Shown one piece after another: positions 1-11,962 of a DNA stretch of 64,000 bases (within the stretch, counting starts at the first letter, position 1; each line of letters starts with the position of its first letter). Made by a program: the position numbers and the translations under genes. Source of the DNA: Diphasiastrum complanatum (Eukaryota; Streptophyta; Lycopodiopsida; Lycopodiales; Lycopodiaceae); assembly GCA_029204225.1 (NCBI GenBank), contig CM055094.1, forward strand, positions 24,202,541 to 24,266,540. The letters run 5' to 3'. Under the pieces are notes generated by a model. It worked only from the letters and a program-made list of their open reading frames with translations, made no database searches and had not been told where the DNA came from.

Positions 1-893
1 GAGGGTCAACCCATCAAGGCTCACCTATGATGACAAAGGTGAACAAAGGGAAGATCTTCATTCTCTTACTTCTTACACTTTTCTTACATCCATGATTGAT
101 GAGCCGATTCACTTTGAAGATGCTATGGAGTCACATGAATGGAGAGTTGCCATGCAAAAGGAGTATGATGCTCTTATGGAGAATCATACATGGAAGCTTG
201 TGGATCTTCCTCATGGAAGAAGACCACTTGAATGCAAATGGATCTATAGATTGAAGTACAACCATGATGAAAGCATCAACAAGCATAAAGCAAGGCTAGT
301 GGAAAAAGGGTTCTTGCAAACCAAGGGAGTAGATTTTGATGAAACTTTTGCTCTTGTTGCTAAACTAGTTAGCATAAGATTGATTATTTCACTTGCAACT
401 ACTTTCGATTGGACTCTTTTTTAGCTTGATGTGACTAATGCCTTTCTAAATGGCTATTTGGAAGAGGACATCTTCATGAGGCAACCCGAGGGCTTCAAAA
501 AGGAAGATCAAGAAGAAAAAGTATGTTTGTTACAAAGAAGCCTCTATGGGCTCAAGCAAGCACCTAGAGCTTGGTACTCTAGGTTGAATGCCTTCTCAAC
601 CTCAATTAATTTTGTTGTAAGTGCTTATGAACATTCTTTGTACTTGAGATTTAATAATGGTAAAGTCATCATTCTCATTTTGTATGTAGATGACAATATC
701 CTTAGTGGTAATGATCATGATGGTATAAAGGAAGTGAAAATAGCATTGCCTAGAGAGTTCAAGATGGTAGATCTTGGTGTTCTTCATTTCATACTAGGCA
801 TAGAAGTATCAAGAGGAAAGGATTTGATTTTTATTTGTTAATCCAAATATGCATCTTCTATCTTAGAGAAATTTGAAATGAAAGATTGTATGG
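1..893 (+). pseudogene. Ty1/copia reverse transcriptase relic
   Basis: This is the RT domain of a copia polyprotein, cut at the window edge and broken near 893. One frame runs from about 92 to 841 with an in-frame TAG at 422-424, where copia RTs normally have Gln before LDVTNAFLNG, and a TAA at 839-841. Visible RT landmarks are WKLVDLP, CKWIYRLKYN, KARLVEKGF, LDVTNAFLNGYLEE, SLYGLKQAPRAWY and the catalytic LYVDDNIL. The first 60 bases resemble 5954-6010 of the copia element downstream, so both belong to one family. At about 893 the frame passes into another copia's integrase region, so this is a fragment joined to a different relic. It cannot make a working enzyme. Confidence 0.9.
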
Positions 894-2275
894 GAGCTTG
901 AGATTGATGGCGAAGCTGAAGATGGTAATAGGGTTACCGACATTGCAGGATGATCATCATGCAATATGTGAAGGATGCGTCATGGGAAAGCATCACAGGG
1001 AGACATTCAAGAAAGGTGGAGCTGCAAGAGCTAAGAAACCACTAAAACTCATTCACAGCGACCTGTGCGGCCCAATGAAGACCATGTCATTGGGAAAAGC
1101 ATATTATTTTATGACTTTCATAGATGATTACTCCAAGAGGACATGGATTTATTTCTTGAAGAAGAAATCTGACGCTTTTGCTCGCTTCAAGGAGTTCAAG
1201 ACTTTGGTAGAGAACCAACTAGATGCACGCATCAAAGTGCTAAGATCTGATAGAGGGGGCGAATACAAATCTGATGATTTTGAGGACTTTTGCGAAGAAC
1301 ACGACATCAAAAGACAATTCACATAGTCACACACGCCACATAGTAATGGTGTAGCTGAAAGGAAAAACAGGACTATTATGGAGAGTGCACGCTCCATGAT
1401 GAAGCAAATGGTCTTGATCGATTCACTTTGGTCAGAAGCCTGCAGTGCGACAATGTTCTTGCAAAACAGGAGCCCTACAGTTGCGGTTCCAAATGTGACT
1501 CCCAAAGAAGCATTTACAGGAATAAAGCCAAAAATTGACAAGTTTCGTGTCATTGGATGTAAGGCCTATGTACATCTGCCAAAGGAGGAGCGAAAGAAAC
1601 TTGATGCCAAAGCAATCAAGTGTATCTTCATCGGTTATGATGAAAGGACGAAGGCATACAGGTGTTTTGATCCTGTAATGAACAAGATTCACTTTAGCAA
1701 AGATGTGATCTTTGATGAAACGCATAGGTATGAAGATGAAGACCATGCAAGTGGTGAAAGCATCAAAAGACTTCCCACAATTTTGGAGGAAGAAGATGCT
1801 CCACAAGATGATGCACGTGAAGATGAGAGTCGAGAGGGCGAGTATGAAAGGACACCACCTATTCAAGAGCCTAGGGGGAGGTACTTGCCAATAGGAGCAA
1901 TAAAGGAGAAACCGGTTGGAAGTAAGAGACATTACTTAGACACTCATTGGGATACATACTCTCCATGTAGTGTATCACCTAAATCTAAGATACCAAAATG
2001 GTATGAAAAGATCATGAAGGACGCAAAGCTAAATCAACCAGGATTTAGCACACAAGGAGAAGTGAGAAGATCAACGCGGGAAAAGAAGTCTCCCAATCGT
2101 TATCATGTGAACTATGCCCTAATGAGTGACATTTTGAAGTGTCGAGAGCCATCAACCTTTGATGAGACAAAAGTCACAAAGAGTGGCAAAGGGCAATGGA
2201 AGAGGAGATAGAATCCATCCACAGGCATGGTACATGGGACTTGGTTGATCTACCACTTGGAAAGAAACCCATTGA
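894..2275 (+). pseudogene. Ty1/copia integrase and RT start, relic
   Basis: One reading frame from 886 to 2211, broken by TAG at 1324-1326, encodes the end of the GAG-pre-integrase zinc motif (ICEGCVMGKHHRETF), then the integrase core: HSDLCGPM, FIDDYSKRTW, LRSDRGGEY and NGVAERKNRT carry the catalytic acidic residues. A variable acidic linker follows, then a frameshift near 2180 leads into the RT start (EWQRAMEEEI, GTWDLVDLP). The relic stops at 2275, exactly where the next copia element's LTR begins. It was therefore probably interrupted by that insertion. Its other half is not found beyond 7509. Confidence 0.88.
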
Positions 2276-2887
2276 TGTCAAAATATTGGAAAAATCTATC
2301 TAATGTTGTGAGTAGGGGTCCTAAAAATGCCAAAGATGAATTAAGCTCTTTTGGCTTAGTAAAGACCCATCTTAGAATAAAATATTCAAGGTAGGTAGAA
2401 ATAGAAACTTGAGCTACCATAGGAATTGCCATTTGTACTTTGCATGCCACATTTAATGCATGAAAAGACTAGGTGGCACAATTAGACATAGTGAGGTGGC
2501 TTGAATAAGTCTAGATAGCTTGAGAGGTGGATTCATAACTCCAATTCAACTCAAAGTAAGAGGAGATTCCATGAATAATATATATGTGATGTACTCTCAT
2601 TGAGAAAATGATGAAATTTGTGTATAATGCAAATTTGGAGACAAGCTCTTTGTGCCCTCTCTCTCTACTCGAGTTTTGTACTTTCACTTTCTCTCTATAG
2701 CCGAGTTGAGGCATTTATTGTGCTTAGTTTCATGTTTTGTTAACAGATCTTGCTTGTAACACAATAATATTTCTTGTATGATCAGCTTTCCTATTGTCAA
2801 TCAATGCTAGTCTGATCTTTATGGTATTATTGGGCTTAGGAGATCAAAAGTACATGTGTAGGGTGTCCCATACATGTGAATTCAACA
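2276..2887 (+). repeat. 5' LTR of copia element
   Basis: 612 bp, starting TGT and ending ACA directly before the primer binding site. It contains a TATATAT stretch near 2578-2586 that may act as a TATA box, and a CT-rich tract near 2654-2667. The copy at 7116 matches for about 390 bp. Confidence 0.92.
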
Positions 2888-2900
2888 TGGTATTAGAGCC
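2888..2900 (+). other. Primer binding site (initiator Met tRNA)
   Basis: TGGTATTAGAGCC follows the LTR directly. The usual plant copia site is TGGTATCAGAGCC, so one base has changed (C to T). Confidence 0.88.
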
Positions 2901-3626
2901 TACCTAAGATTTACAAGCAAATCTAATCAAAAAGTTTGTAGATTTGATCAGATTTCAAGCTAGGAATTGTCTAGATTCTACTTCCTAGCTAGTTTGCAAT
3001 TTTCTGGTGATTTAGAGCTTCAAACCTCTTTGAATGGTCCAGATCAGATACCATATGGAATTTCAGGTGCTGGCACGTGTGAAATCTGCCCATTTTCAGT
3101 TTGGTGATTCTCTCTCACCTCAGATCCAAATTTCATGCAAATTAGCCCACTAGAAAGCTAGAAATGTGTAAAATCTGATGCAATTTGAATCATCACAGTT
3201 GGATAAGCCAATCAGAAGTTATAAGCTTTTGAAGAGTCGGAGGTAGGGTGCCTAGACCTATGGCAAATCGTGCGTACATGTCATTTATTGCTTGAATGAT
3301 CACAAAAATCATCCAGAGGTTGACCAATCTCATCTATATGTGATTTAGACAAAATTTATAGGTTCTAGGCAAATTGTTTCATACAAATAGATTGTATTTG
3401 AGTCAATTTGACATTTTTGGAGTATTTCACACGTGTAACTTTTGCCATACTTCATTCTTTTTGATGATTCAAATCTTGTTTTAGAGAGATTGTCAAGCTA
3501 CTGAAATCTATCTCACAGGTTTTTGCTTAGTCTTACATAGGATTTGGTTTTTTACCCTTGATTGGTTCCTATAGTGAGAAGATAAGCAATTTTTTTATCC
3601 ATCTTTTTTTATTTCCATCATTCTTT

Positions 3627-4174
3627 ATGACTTCAATGGGTGTCTTTCTATTAGAAGCAAGTGAAAGATTGTCAACCTCCAATTACTCAATTTGAAAGGT
3701 TAGGATGGAATCTGTCTTAATACTACAAGATGTGATGGATATTGTACTTGGAATTGAAGAAGAACCACAAATTCCTCAAGAAAAAAGAGAGCTAGGATGG
3801 CTCTGTATTATATTAAGATGAATGTCTCAAATGAAATCTTAAGAGAAATTGGTGCTTGTACTAATGTCAAAGATGCTTGGGATACTCTCAAGTCCATCTA
3901 TGAGGCAAAGAATACTTCTAGACTTCTAACACTAAGAAACCAAATTTTTCAAAGTGTACAGAGAAGTGATGAATGTGCTTCAGCTTATGTAATGAGAGTT
4001 AAAGACCTCCATAGAGAATTGTCATGCATAGGAGACTCCATCAACCAAAATGAACTTGTTCAAGTCATACTTAACGGGTTAAAGGAGGAATATGACAACC
4101 TTGTTCAGAGTTATGTCATTAACGAGGAGCTACCAAGTTTGGAAGCACTCCAAAGTGTGCTCATTTATGAATAA
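3627..4174 (+). pseudogene. copia gag (UBN2 domain), broken
   Basis: Capsid/nucleocapsid part of the copia polyprotein. The probable start is ATG 3627. The frame has TGA at 3693-3695, where copia gags carry Trp before KVRMES, and a frameshift near 3780. It then stays open from 3797 to TAA 4172-4174. The UBN2 fold is recognisable from KDAWDTLKSIYE, LLTLRNQIFQ, YVMRVKDLHREL and LNGLKEEYDNL. The frame resumes without shift at 4196, so gag and pol were one polyprotein. 2901-3626 is the non-coding leader, in which I see nothing else. Confidence 0.85.
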
Positions 4175-4195
4175 TCAAGACAAGAGTATAAACTC

Positions 4196-5956
4196 TTGAA
4201 AATGGAGAGACTGTCTCTCAACATTGATGGTATAGCTCTCTTTACCAAAGACAAGCACAAGACAAGAAGTAAGAATCAACACCAACTCTTTTTAAGCAAG
4301 AACAATCTTATTTCCAAGGAGAAAGGAGAAGAGAATGAGTCCTCTCAAGCTTTTACATCCAAGAAGAAGAAGAAAAACATCAAGTGTTTCTTTTGTGGCA
4401 ATAAGGGGCATTATGCCACCAATTGCTTCAAGAAGAAGAGTCAATTCAAGCAAGCCAACATTTCCAATGAAGAGAAGGAAGATGCTCATGCAAGTGATGG
4501 AGAGGGATCTCTTATGGTCTCGAGTTTTTCTTCATCACCTTTCAAGAAGGATGGTTCGTGGTATATCGACAGTGGAGCTTCCTCACATATGTGTAGCTCC
4601 AAGAATTCTTTTTCATCCATGACACCTTATGAAGGAGCCAAGAAGTCCATCTACACAACAAATGATCATGAGTGTGCTATTGAAGGCATAGGGACCATTC
4701 CCTTAAAGCTTTCATCATCAAAAGTTCTTTCTCTGTCTAAAGTACTTTTTGTTCCTAAGTTAACAAAAAATCTTATTAGTGTTGGGCAATGGTTTGATAG
4801 TGGACTAGATGTGAATTTCAATGTTGATACATGTACAATCAAGAAGCATGATGAGATCCTTGCATTTGGGTCTAGATATGGTGGAATCTACAAGCTTGAT
4901 CCCAAAGAGTATGCTAACTCTTGTGATGGTGCTTTTGCTTCTCATATGTCTTTGGAGGAACTATGGCATAGAAGGTTGGGGCATCCTAACTATAATTCTA
5001 TGGTGTCCATGGTCAAGAAAGCCAAAGCAATTGTCTTGCCTAATCTTATCTCCAAGAATTTCAAGCCATGTGAGGCTTGTGCCATATCTAAGTCTCATAA
5101 GAAGCCTTTTTCAAAGTCATCCATCAAGACTACACATCCATTAGAGCTCATACACTCGGATGTGCACTTCTCATCTTCAAAGAGCAAGGGTGGTGCTACT
5201 TGCTTTGTAACTTTCATTGATGATTTCACAAGATTTACTTGGGTATATCTTCTAGCTTCAAAGTCTATGGTGTTTGACTATTTCCTAAAGTTCAAAGCTC
5301 TAGTTGAAAAGCAATTTTCATACAAAATCAAGATTCTTAGAAGTGATGGAGGTGGTGAGTACACTTTCAATAAATTTCATGATTATTGTGAGCTTGAAGG
5401 CGTTAAAAGGAAGTTTTCTTGTGCATATACACCATCTCAAAATGGGGTGGCTGAAAGAAAGAACAGAACATTGTGTGAATGTGCCAAAACCATTAGAATT
5501 GAGGCATCCTTGCCAAAAGACTTTTGGGGTGAGGCCATCAATTGTTCAAACTATCTTTGCAATCGACTCCCGCATGTTGCACCTGGAGGAAAGTCACCAT
5601 ATGAAGCACTTTATTTGAAGAAACCTAAGGTTGATCACCTTAGAGTATTTGGATGCATATGCTTTGTCCATATTCCCTTGCAAACAAGAAAGAAGGATAA
5701 TCCTTGTGCAAGCAAAGGAGTAATGGTTGGATACTCATCCAACAAGAAAGCCTATCGAATCTACATGCTCTCTACTTCTAAAGTAATTGATAGTAGAGAT
5801 GTAGTTTTTCATGAAGAAGAAAAGTCCAATCTTGGAGGGGCCGAGATCAAGCAACCTCAAAATCTATCACCTTTTGTTATTGAAGACAATCAACATATGG
5901 AGGAGTCGAGATTTGACGTGGAAGTCCTCGGATTTTCACTCCTAGAAGATCCATGA
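4196..5956 (+). pseudogene. copia gag-pol middle: zinc knuckle, protease, integrase
   Basis: An open 586-residue stretch of the polyprotein. In order: a basic linker; the CCHC knuckle CFFCGNKGHYATNC; the aspartic protease site WYIDSGASSHM; the GAG-pre-integrase segment LWHRRLGHPNYNSM; the HHCC zinc residues ending CEAC; the integrase core with HSDVHFS, FIDDFTRFTW, LRSDGGGEY and NGVAERKNRTL; and the integrase C-terminal region (LRVFGCICFVH, GYSSNKKAYRIY, DVVFHEE). All motifs look intact, so this is the best preserved copia coding stretch in the window. The frame ends at TGA near 5954 and RT continues in other frames. As the element lacks a full RT, this piece cannot support transposition. Confidence 0.92.
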
Positions 5957-6942
5957 GGGAGAGATCCGAGCCTAAGAGGCTCACTTATGATGACAAAGGA
6001 AAGCAAGTGGATCTTGATTCCACTTATGCTTATTTTGTTTCTCACGAGGAGCCCAAAGATGTCCAAGAAGCCCTCAATACCAAGGAGTGTATGAGGCCAT
6101 GAAGATTGAATATGATGCCTTGATCACCAACCACACATGGGAGCTAGTGGATCCACCACCTAACATGCATATCATTGGATGCAAGTGGGTGTTCAAGATC
6201 AAGTACAATCATGATGGCTCCATCAACAAATACAAGGTAAGATTATGGGCTAAAGGCTTTGCACAAATATATGGCCTTGACTATGAAGAAACCTTTGTTC
6301 CTGTGGCAAAGATGGTGACAATAAGAATCATAATCTCTCTTGCCTTATTTTTTAAGTGGAAATTGTATCAACTTGATGTCTCCAACGCTTTTTTGAATGG
6401 CTATCTTGAGGAGGAGATATACATGGAACAACATCAATCTAAGGTGTGTCTGCTATTTACAAGTCTTTATGGCTTGAAGCAAGCACCTAGATTAGCACAA
6501 ATTGAGTCAATTTATGCAAGATCCTAAGATCCAACATTGGAAGATGGCCAATAGAGTTCTAAGATAAGTATCTTCTACTCAAGATTATGGTTTATTGTAC
6601 AAGCTAACCATTGTTCGCTATTCGGATTCCGATTTTGCAAGTGATAAGATGGATCGAAAGTCCATTAATGCATATACTATCTTTCTTGGAGGCAATCTTG
6701 TGTCTTGGCTTTCAAAGAAGCAAGATACCATATCTCTATCTTCTTGCGAGGCCGAGTACAAAGCACTCACTACAACAACTAAAGAGGTGCTTTGGATCAA
6801 GAGGTTAATCATGGAGCTAAAGTGTATCAAAGAGGATGATCTTCCCTTGATCACATGTGAAAACATATATGGCCAAGATCTTGCAAACAATCCTATTTTT
6901 CATGCAAGAAGCAAGCATATAGAAGTGGCACACCATTTGTAA
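5957..6942 (+). pseudogene. copia RT (palm deleted) and RNase H
   Basis: RT starts in the frame open at 6087-6527 (YDALITNHTWELVD, CKWVFKIKYNHDGSINKYK, QLDVSNAFLNGYLEE, SLYGLKQAPR). Directly after KQAPR it jumps to LAQIESIYARS, losing the palm with the catalytic YVDD. RNase H follows in a second frame, 6595-6942: YSDSDFASDKMDRKS, LSSCEAEYKAL and ARSKHIEVAHH are its typical signatures. 6943-7115 is the polyprotein end and 3' untranslated part (HVDTSSCIVDLLTKPL is still readable around 6977-7023). Confidence 0.88.
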
Positions 6943-7115
6943 GGGAAAAGCTCATTGGAGGTATAATCAACTTGGAACATGTCGACACATCTTCATGTAT
7001 TGTTGATCTTCTCACAAAGCCACTTTGCAAAAGTGCCTTCTCAAAGCATAGATATAATCTTGGTCTTATCTCAAGATCAATGCTTGATCCACATTAGATA
7101 CATTTTTAGAAGGAG

Positions 7116-7509
7116 TGTCAAAATATTGGAAAAATCTATCTAATGTTGTGAGTAGGGGTCCTAAAAATGCCAAAGATGAATTAAGCTCTTTTGGCTTAGT
7201 AAAGACCCATCTTAGAATAAAATATTCAAGGTAGGTAGAAGTAGAAACTTGAGCTACCATAGAAATTTTCATTTGTACTTTGCATTCCACATTTAATGCA
7301 TAAAAAGACTAGGTGGCACAATTAGATATAGTGAGGTGGCTTGAATAAGTCTAGATAGCTTGAGAGGTGGATTCATAACTCCAATTCAACTCAAAGTAAG
7401 AAGAGAGTCCCTGGATCTATATATATGTGATGTACTCTCATTGAGAAAATGATGAAATTTGTGTATAATGCAAATTTGGAGACAAGCTCTTTGTGCCCTC
7501 TCTCTCTCG
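7116..7509 (+). repeat. 3' LTR of copia element, truncated
   Basis: Matches the 5' LTR from its first base for 394 bases, then stops in the CT-rich tract at about 7509, where the 5' LTR goes on for about 220 more bases. The next DNA belongs to another, related copia LTR that has a CT tract at a similar place, so the break may have been made by recombination there. Confidence 0.88.
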
Positions 7510-8177
7510 TTTCTTGAAGTCTAGTTGGTCATATACAACATGCATATAGAATGTAGACATAGAAATGTCAATAATAGGCTTGTAGAAACTTGTGGCACAT
7601 CATATGCAATGATTGTAAGTGTTCCATAGTGACATGCTAGGCATGCACAAAGTGAATTGGACACATGCATGGTGATTTGTACAATTCTAGTTTAGAATTT
7701 GACACTTGGTAAAAGTAGGTAGAAATGCATGTATTTAAAGTGACAAATGTCACTAGTTTTTTAGTTTTCACTTTTAGATGTGGATGAAAGTAGGAGAGAG
7801 ATGGTTCTACCTCAAGCTACTCCAATCTCCATAAATATGTGTAGGCTCTCTCACAACTTTTGATGAAGAACCAGGCTTTGAAGCTATTCCATGTCAATTT
7901 GGATCTACCATATTGTTTGCTTGAATTCTCTCTTTCTCTCTCTAACTCGAGTAGAGGATTATGCTAATGCATTAAATTCTTGTACTTCTTCTCTTTTGTT
8001 TTTCAATGCAATCATTCTTTGATTATTAGCATGCTAGATTGTGCTTTGGTCATAAATTCTAGAACTAGATCTTGATATTCAATCTAGAATCAAATTGTGT
8101 GCTAAACACAAAGCTTAATAAGATCATTCACACTTGAGGATCATTCCTCACACGTGTGAGCTTGTAAAATTCTATCA
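7510..8177 (+). repeat. 5' LTR region of second copia element
   Basis: 7769-8177 is repeated at 9734-10148 with about a dozen differences, and it ends in CA right before a perfect copia primer site, so it is an LTR 3' part. The LTR start should lie between 7510 and 7769; TGACACTTGG near 7699 is one candidate, but I cannot fix it because the other copy lacks this part. Confidence 0.75.
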
Positions 8178-8190
8178 TGGTATCAGAGCC
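8178..8190 (+). other. Primer binding site (initiator Met tRNA)
   Basis: TGGTATCAGAGCC directly follows the LTR end, the standard plant copia initiator-Met tRNA complement. It marks the left border of the internal region of the second copia element. Confidence 0.9.
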
Positions 8191-9752
8191 AAATTAAGCT
8201 TTGCATGCTATTATCACTGTTTGTGCAAGAATTTGTGAGCCCAATTCAAACAAAAAAGTTGTTTATCGTTTTTCTTTACCTTTTCTTGAAAAGTGTTTGA
8301 ATCAAAGAGGATAGAATCAAAATTTTCAGATCAGAATTGACATTGTACAGAATTTTGAAATTCCGCACATGTGAAAATCAGAGATTTTCATACCTCTTTA
8401 TTTCCTTCATCATTGGTCCAAAGATATTGATGTTATAGCTTGATGGATTTTTCTAATTCTTCAAGCACTGCATGCAGATCCACGCAGTGCGTTGGCGTGA
8501 GAGAACATAGTTCTCCCACGAGTAAGTCTCGCTTACTAGCGGACTTGTGGATCTACAGATCCTATGCAGAATTTGTCTCGCAGCAAGTGAAGGAGAAGGA
8601 TCCCTCATGGTGTCAAGCTTTTCTTCAACACCCTTCAAGAAGGATGGAGCATGGTACATCGATAGTGGTGCCTCATCACATATGTGTTCTTCAAAGGAGT
8701 CTTTTGACTCTATTGTACCTTATAAAGGACTTAAAAGATCTATTTATACAGCAGATGATCATGAAAGCTCTATTGAAGGAATTGGCAATATTCCATTAAA
8801 ACTTGCTTCTTCTAAAGTTCTATCAATTTCCAATGTTCTTTTTGTTTCTAAGCTTACAAAGAACTTGATAAGTGTTGGAAAGTTGCTTGATTGTGATTGT
8901 GATGTGAAATTCAATGCCAATACTTGTTTTATTAAGAAAGGTGATGAGATCCTAGCTAATGGATCTAGATATGGTGGCATCTTCAAGTTATGAGAATGCA
9001 AACATTTGTGAAATTGCTTTTATGTCTAAGGAGGAGTTATGGCATAGGAGGTTGGGGCATCCCAACTATAAATCTATGATTTTTATGATCAAGAATGATA
9101 AGGCTATTGGCCTACCAAGATCACTTTCCAAAGATATCAAGCCAGGTGAGGCTTGTGCTATTGGTGCAACTTGTTTTGTTACCTTCATTGATGATTTTAT
9201 AAGATATACTTGGTTGTACCTTCTTTCTTCAAAAGCTATGGTGTTTGAACACTTCCTAGTTTTCAAAGCTTATGTAGAGACACAGTTTACTTTCAAAGTT
9301 AAAGCTTTGAGATGTGATGGAGGAGGTGAATACATCTCCAACAAGTTCTATGATTATTGTGAGGTTGAAGGGATTAAGAGAGAATTTTCTTGTGCTTATT
9401 CCCCATCTCAAAAGGGAGTTGCCGAAAGAAAAAATCGATCTCTATGTGAATGTGCTAAAGCAATTCGAGTTGAAGCTTCTTTACCTATTGAATATTGGGG
9501 AGAAGCAATTAATTGTGCAATAGATTACCTCACAATACACTTGCAAGAATATCACCATATGAAGTCTTGTTTAAGAAGAGACCTAAGGTTGATCACCTTA
9601 GAGTTTTTGGATGTGCTTGCTTTGTCCATGTACCCTTGGAAATAAGGAAAAGAGATGATCCAAATTCAGTCAAAGGGATCATGGTTGGATACTCATCCAA
9701 CAAGAAGGCATACATAATTTATGTACCCTCTATCACTTTTAGATGTGGATGA
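8191..9752 (+). pseudogene. Second copia element: protease and integrase remnant
   Basis: Gag is gone: after about 350 bases of leader the coding resumes at about 8587 with the same stretch found before the protease of the first element (EGEGSLMVSSFSS). Present are protease WYIDSGASSHM (frame 8547-8993), a frameshift, LWHRRLGHPNYKSM, then integrase FIDDFIRYTW, GGGEYISNKFYDY and GVAERKNRS (frame 8959-9645), another frameshift near 9520 and the integrase end (VDHLRVFGCACFVH). A deletion after GEACAIG removes the basic segment and the first catalytic Asp (HSD). RT and RNase H are absent: at 9734 the integrase end runs straight into the middle of the LTR. Confidence 0.88.
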
Positions 9753-10148
9753 AAGTAGGAGAGAGATGGTTCCACCTCGAGCTACTCCAATCTCCATAAA
9801 TATGTGTAGGCTCTCTCATAACTTTTGATGAAGAACCAAGCTTTGAAGCTATTCCATGTCAATTTGGACCTACCATATTGTTTGCTTGAATTTTGCTCTC
9901 TCTTTCTCTCTCTGACTCGAGTAGAGGATTATGCTAATGCATTGAATTCTTGTACTTCTTCTCTTTTGTTTTTCAATGCAATCATTCTTTGATTATTAGC
10001 ATGCTAGATTGTGCTTTGGTCATAAATTCTAGAACTAGATCTTGATATTCAATCTAGAATCAAATTATGTGCTAAACACAAAGCTTAATAAGATCATTCA
10101 CACTTGAGGATCATTCCCCACATGTGTGAGCTTGCTGGAATTTTATCA
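9734..10148 (+). repeat. 3' LTR remnant of second copia element
   Basis: Repeats 7769-8177 and ends TTTTATCA at 10148. It lacks the LTR beginning, and is fused to integrase coding, so one deletion removed RT, RNase H and the LTR start. Confidence 0.88.
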
Positions 10149-11480
10149 GGATACGCATGACAATCATTATTATATGATATATATTTGAAGCATAGCATGA
10201 ACATCAATTCGATTTTTAAGCAAAAGAACTACTCTATATACTTTATGTGCAAAGCTCTAAGATAGGCCATTTCTTCTTTGATTTTCTAGTTCATAAACAT
10301 CTTCATACTCTATGATAGCTTGTGCATTTTCATGCACTACACTAACCCAAAATAGTATTTTCTTTTTTTTCAATGCAGTTTTACTCACAAGGAACTATGA
10401 TGAATGTCCTATTTGTTGGCATTATTTTCAAGAAGGAAGATCATATATGAAAATCATGCTCAATATCTTCCAAATAATCATGCTTCACATGATGGACTCA
10501 ATAGTTAGGGATTTGATGTTTTGGAGGTCTTCCCCGCTAATGTTAATGAACAAACTTCTATGGTATAACCTTTTTTTAGCATAGTGGATTTATTGGACAA
10601 CATCATTGATGAATAAGTTGCAACTCTAGTCACGTCTATAATATGCTTATAGAAATGCTTGGAAACTTTCTACTTTTAAGGCAAGTGATTGGCTTCAAAC
10701 TTAGAGATCCAATGGTCTAGAGCACCTTCCACTTGGTATGAAAACATTGTCCATATTTCATGATTTTTTAATTGGACCGATTGGTGATAAATCATCTATT
10801 GGATCCAATGCACATTTTGATTATGGATTAGAGGTTCCATTTACATATCAATTTTTATGATCAAACTCTTGCATCAATTCAACCTATGGGGCTTTTTAAA
10901 CTCTAACATCTTTTTGATTATAAAAATATTTAAGGGGTTGGTGATCAGTGTCACTATAAGCATACTACCATACATATAATGTCTCCACGTTTTGAGTAGA
11001 AAGATTAAAGCAAATGATTATTTTTTTCTAATCTGTATATAACACAATTGAGGTCTACCAAGCATTTTGCTTTCAACCAGTATCAATCAGCCTATCAATT
11101 TGTGATAGAATTATCTCTATTGTGGTATTGCTTGTGTCAATTCATATCACATAAGTTTGGTTTGGATCTGTAATTTGCAATATGAGAGCACAAATGATCA
11201 AGCTTTTGTTTTCTCTTTCCATAAAATAGATAGACTAAATTCTCTCTTTTTTTCTTCTTGTCACAATCTCAACGTATTCTTCAATAAATCTACAAAGTCA
11301 TAGCTAGGAATATTCCAACATGAGCCATGACAAGTGGGAGCATCCATTTTTTCCAATTACAAAGTCTCTTGGGCATGGATTTTGTCCCACTATAGATTTT
11401 GTCTCCCCATTGAATCATGGATTCCTTCTCAACTATCGATTTCTTCTGAACTACCAAATTTTTTAGCCATGGATTAAAGC
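10149..11480. other. AT-rich stretch, no gene recognised
   Basis: Low-GC DNA with short chance frames on both strands. I see no domain, repeat pair or splice structure that I can support. Confidence 0.5.
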
Positions 11481-11565
11481 GTTCTCAATTGCAACTCTCG
11501 ACTACCCAAAATTTTTGGGTTGAAGCAGTTTCTACCGCTTGCTATCTACAAAATTATTCCATGGA
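11481..11565 (+). pseudogene. copia integrase scrap
   Basis: A short readable piece, LSTTQNFWVEAVSTACYLQN, equals the copia integrase segment usually reading LPKxFWAEAVSTACYLINR. Nothing on either side continues it, so it is an isolated old fragment of about 30 codons. Confidence 0.6.
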
Positions 11566-11962
11566 AACATTAGGGGAAATATGGGCTCAAAATGGGTCCT
11601 GTAAGAAGTTTGACTTTAGAGAGAGGTTATGTAGAGAGAGAATGGAAACCGACAACGTTTGGTTGCCATTTTTTGAGTTCCGATAATGCTTGCATTCTAA
11701 CTACTGTGGTTTACTAGCTCTAACTTTAGGCATTAATTAGTCTACAACAATGAGAAAAGCTCTTTCTTTCAAGCCTTACGAACACTATAATACTAACGTA
11801 CACATTTTCCCATGGATTTCCCAGGTTGACGAGCACATGAATCTATGCTCTCCCAAGACGATTTGTTTCCATGGGCTCCCCGATCAACTTCTCGCCGATC
11901 TTCTTGCCATTGGCAAAGTATTTGGAGTGAGCGTTTGTAAGCTGCCTTGGGGTGATAGATTT

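Larger units (their letters stand above)
2276..7509 (+). mobile_element. Ty1/copia LTR retrotransposon, internally deleted
   Basis: The element has a full 5' LTR, an initiator-Met tRNA primer site, gag, protease, integrase, part of RT, RNase H and a 3' LTR cut short after 394 bases. LTR starts TGTCAAAATATT match at 2276 and 7116; the purine stretch AGAAGGAG lies just before the 3' LTR. Over the shared LTR length I count roughly 14 differences, so it is not recent. Gag has a stop and a frameshift, and the RT palm with the YVDD site is missing. It sits inside the older copia relic at 894-2275, though the missing 3' end prevents a target-duplication check. A separate related copia follows directly. 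Confidence 0.92.

Noticed and set aside
8178-8190. Initiator-Met-like words (also 2888, 22791, 33018 and 41291) as tRNA genes
   Set aside because: They are only 13-base primer binding sites next to LTRs; no cloverleaf is present.
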